Source: CAVPMN01 sp963706425
GTDB lineage: Bacteria; Actinomycetota; Acidimicrobiia; Acidimicrobiales; Acidimicrobilacustridaceae
Assembly (NCBI GenBank): GCA_963706425.1
Contig: CAVPMN010000020.1
Span: forward strand, 62,001 to 126,000
Length of the DNA stretch: 64,000 nucleotides
Direction of reading: 5' to 3'
Shown here in pieces: positions 63,479-64,000 of this stretch. A model generated the notes under the pieces. That model saw only the letters and a program-made list of their open reading frames with translations, was not told where the DNA came from and ran no database searches. The position numbers and the translations under genes were made by a program. Within the stretch, counting starts at the first letter, position 1. Each line of letters begins with the position of its first letter.

Positions 63479-64000
63479 GTGACCCGGGAGTTCGTGCTCG
63501 GGGTCGACCTCGACGGGGTCTGCGGCGATCACACGGCCGCCTTTCGCGAGGTCGTCGCGAGGGAACGGGGCATCGAGCCCGCATCACTGCCCGAGCAGCG
63601 ATCGTGGAACTTCTACGAGTGGGGCCTCGACGACGAGCAGTTCGACGCCCTGCACCGGCGCGGCATCCTCGAGCACCGCATGTTCCGCACGATGCCCGTC
63701 ATCGACGGATGCGCCGAAGCCCTGTGGCGCCTGTCCGACGCCGGCGTGTGGATCCGGCTCATCACCCACCGGCTCTACACGAACTGGGGCCACGCCGTGG
63801 CCGTCGCCGACACGGTGGCCTGGCTCGACGAGCACGGCATCCCCTACCGAGACCTCTGCTTCCTCGGTCAGAAGCCGCAGGTCGAAGCCGATGTCTACAT
63901 CGACGACGCGCCCCACAACATCGCCGCGCTGCGCGACAGCGACAGCCCGGTCATCGTCTTCGACCAGCCCTACAACCGCGACGTCGACGGGCCCCGGGCC
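63479..64000 (+). CDS. 5'-nucleotidase-like HAD protein (3' end cut by window)
   Basis: The frame opens at GTG 63479 and runs off the window, with 174 codons visible. FVLGVDLDGVCGDHTAAFRE holds the DxDxT/V HAD nucleophile motif, DGCAEALWRLSDAGVWIRLI the second motif, and KPQVEADVYIDDAPHNIAAL the Asp-Asp motif IV. This arrangement fits the deoxyribonucleotide 5'-nucleotidase (NT5C) group. An 11-bp direct repeat (CGTGACCCGGG at 63461 and 63478) spans two GTG codons; only the second is in the open frame. Function beyond phosphatase is uncertain. Confidence 0.8.
   Translation, partial: MTREFVLGVDLDGVCGDHTAAFREVVARERGIEPASLPEQRSWNFYEWGLDDEQFDALHRRGILEHRMFRTMPVIDGCAEALWRLSDAGVWIRLITHRLYTNWGHAVAVADTVAWLDEHGIPYRDLCFLGQKPQVEADVYIDDAPHNIAALRDSDSPVIVFDQPYNRDVDGPRA

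Overview
The window reads as a stretch of chromosome from a very GC-rich actinobacterium. The lineage markers are a fused F420-precursor synthase (FbiC), a DUF3151 protein, a DUF3367/AftD-type arabinofuranosyltransferase, many GTG starts, and TAnnnT -10 hexamers lying 6-10 nt upstream of start codons, as in leaderless actinobacterial genes. A member of the Acidimicrobiia or a relative is my best guess; that is inference. No phage, transposon, CRISPR array, tRNA or rRNA was seen.

Layout. 1-5072: tail of a FIST sensor gene, then a pentose-phosphate operon tkt-tal-pgl. 5129-8517: fbiC and a LOG-family gene. 8580-11617: a small reverse gene, then a three-gene cassette of a Cys-rich protein, an McrB-like AAA+ ATPase and a possible McrC/DUF2357-like partner. 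11668-16519: typA with a small zinc-ribbon gene, a GH13 glucosidase, and a TauE/DUF1634 membrane pair. 16544-25963: mostly reverse-strand housekeeping genes (rnd, rhodanese, mobA, DUF3151, hydrolase, pyk, acyl-CoA dehydrogenase, a flavin-reductase fusion, a SirB1-like protein, a secreted protein). 26081-34808: acyl-CoA ligase, MFS transporter, GDPD, FAD oxidase, gamma-glutamyltransferase, methyltransferase, lytic transglycosylase. 35417-41263: a complete oligopeptide/dipeptide ABC importer, followed by a TetR regulator. 41941-46065: two AlkA-type glycosylases, cyclophilin, enoyl-CoA hydratase and conserved unknowns. 46754-62206: a surface-glycan locus with three membrane glycosyltransferases, a UDP-galactopyranose-mutase-like flavoprotein, two GT2 enzymes, DUF2304, a GT4 enzyme, an AftD-like giant and an OafA-type acyltransferase. 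62271-64000: arfB, a hydrolase and a truncated nucleotidase-like gene.

Data quality. At least fifteen otherwise intact genes are broken by single-base insertions or deletions, roughly one every 4 kb, of both signs. Consensus errors are far likelier than biological decay. Where I give one feature across such a break, its evidence states where the frame changes.

Non-coding structure worth attention: a family of palindromic repeats (one copy near 22.2 kb, two in tandem near 44.0 kb), hairpins built from the stop codons of convergent genes, back-to-back leaderless promoters, and four TCCCC boxes spaced 21, 11 and 21 bp upstream of a small gene at 46468.
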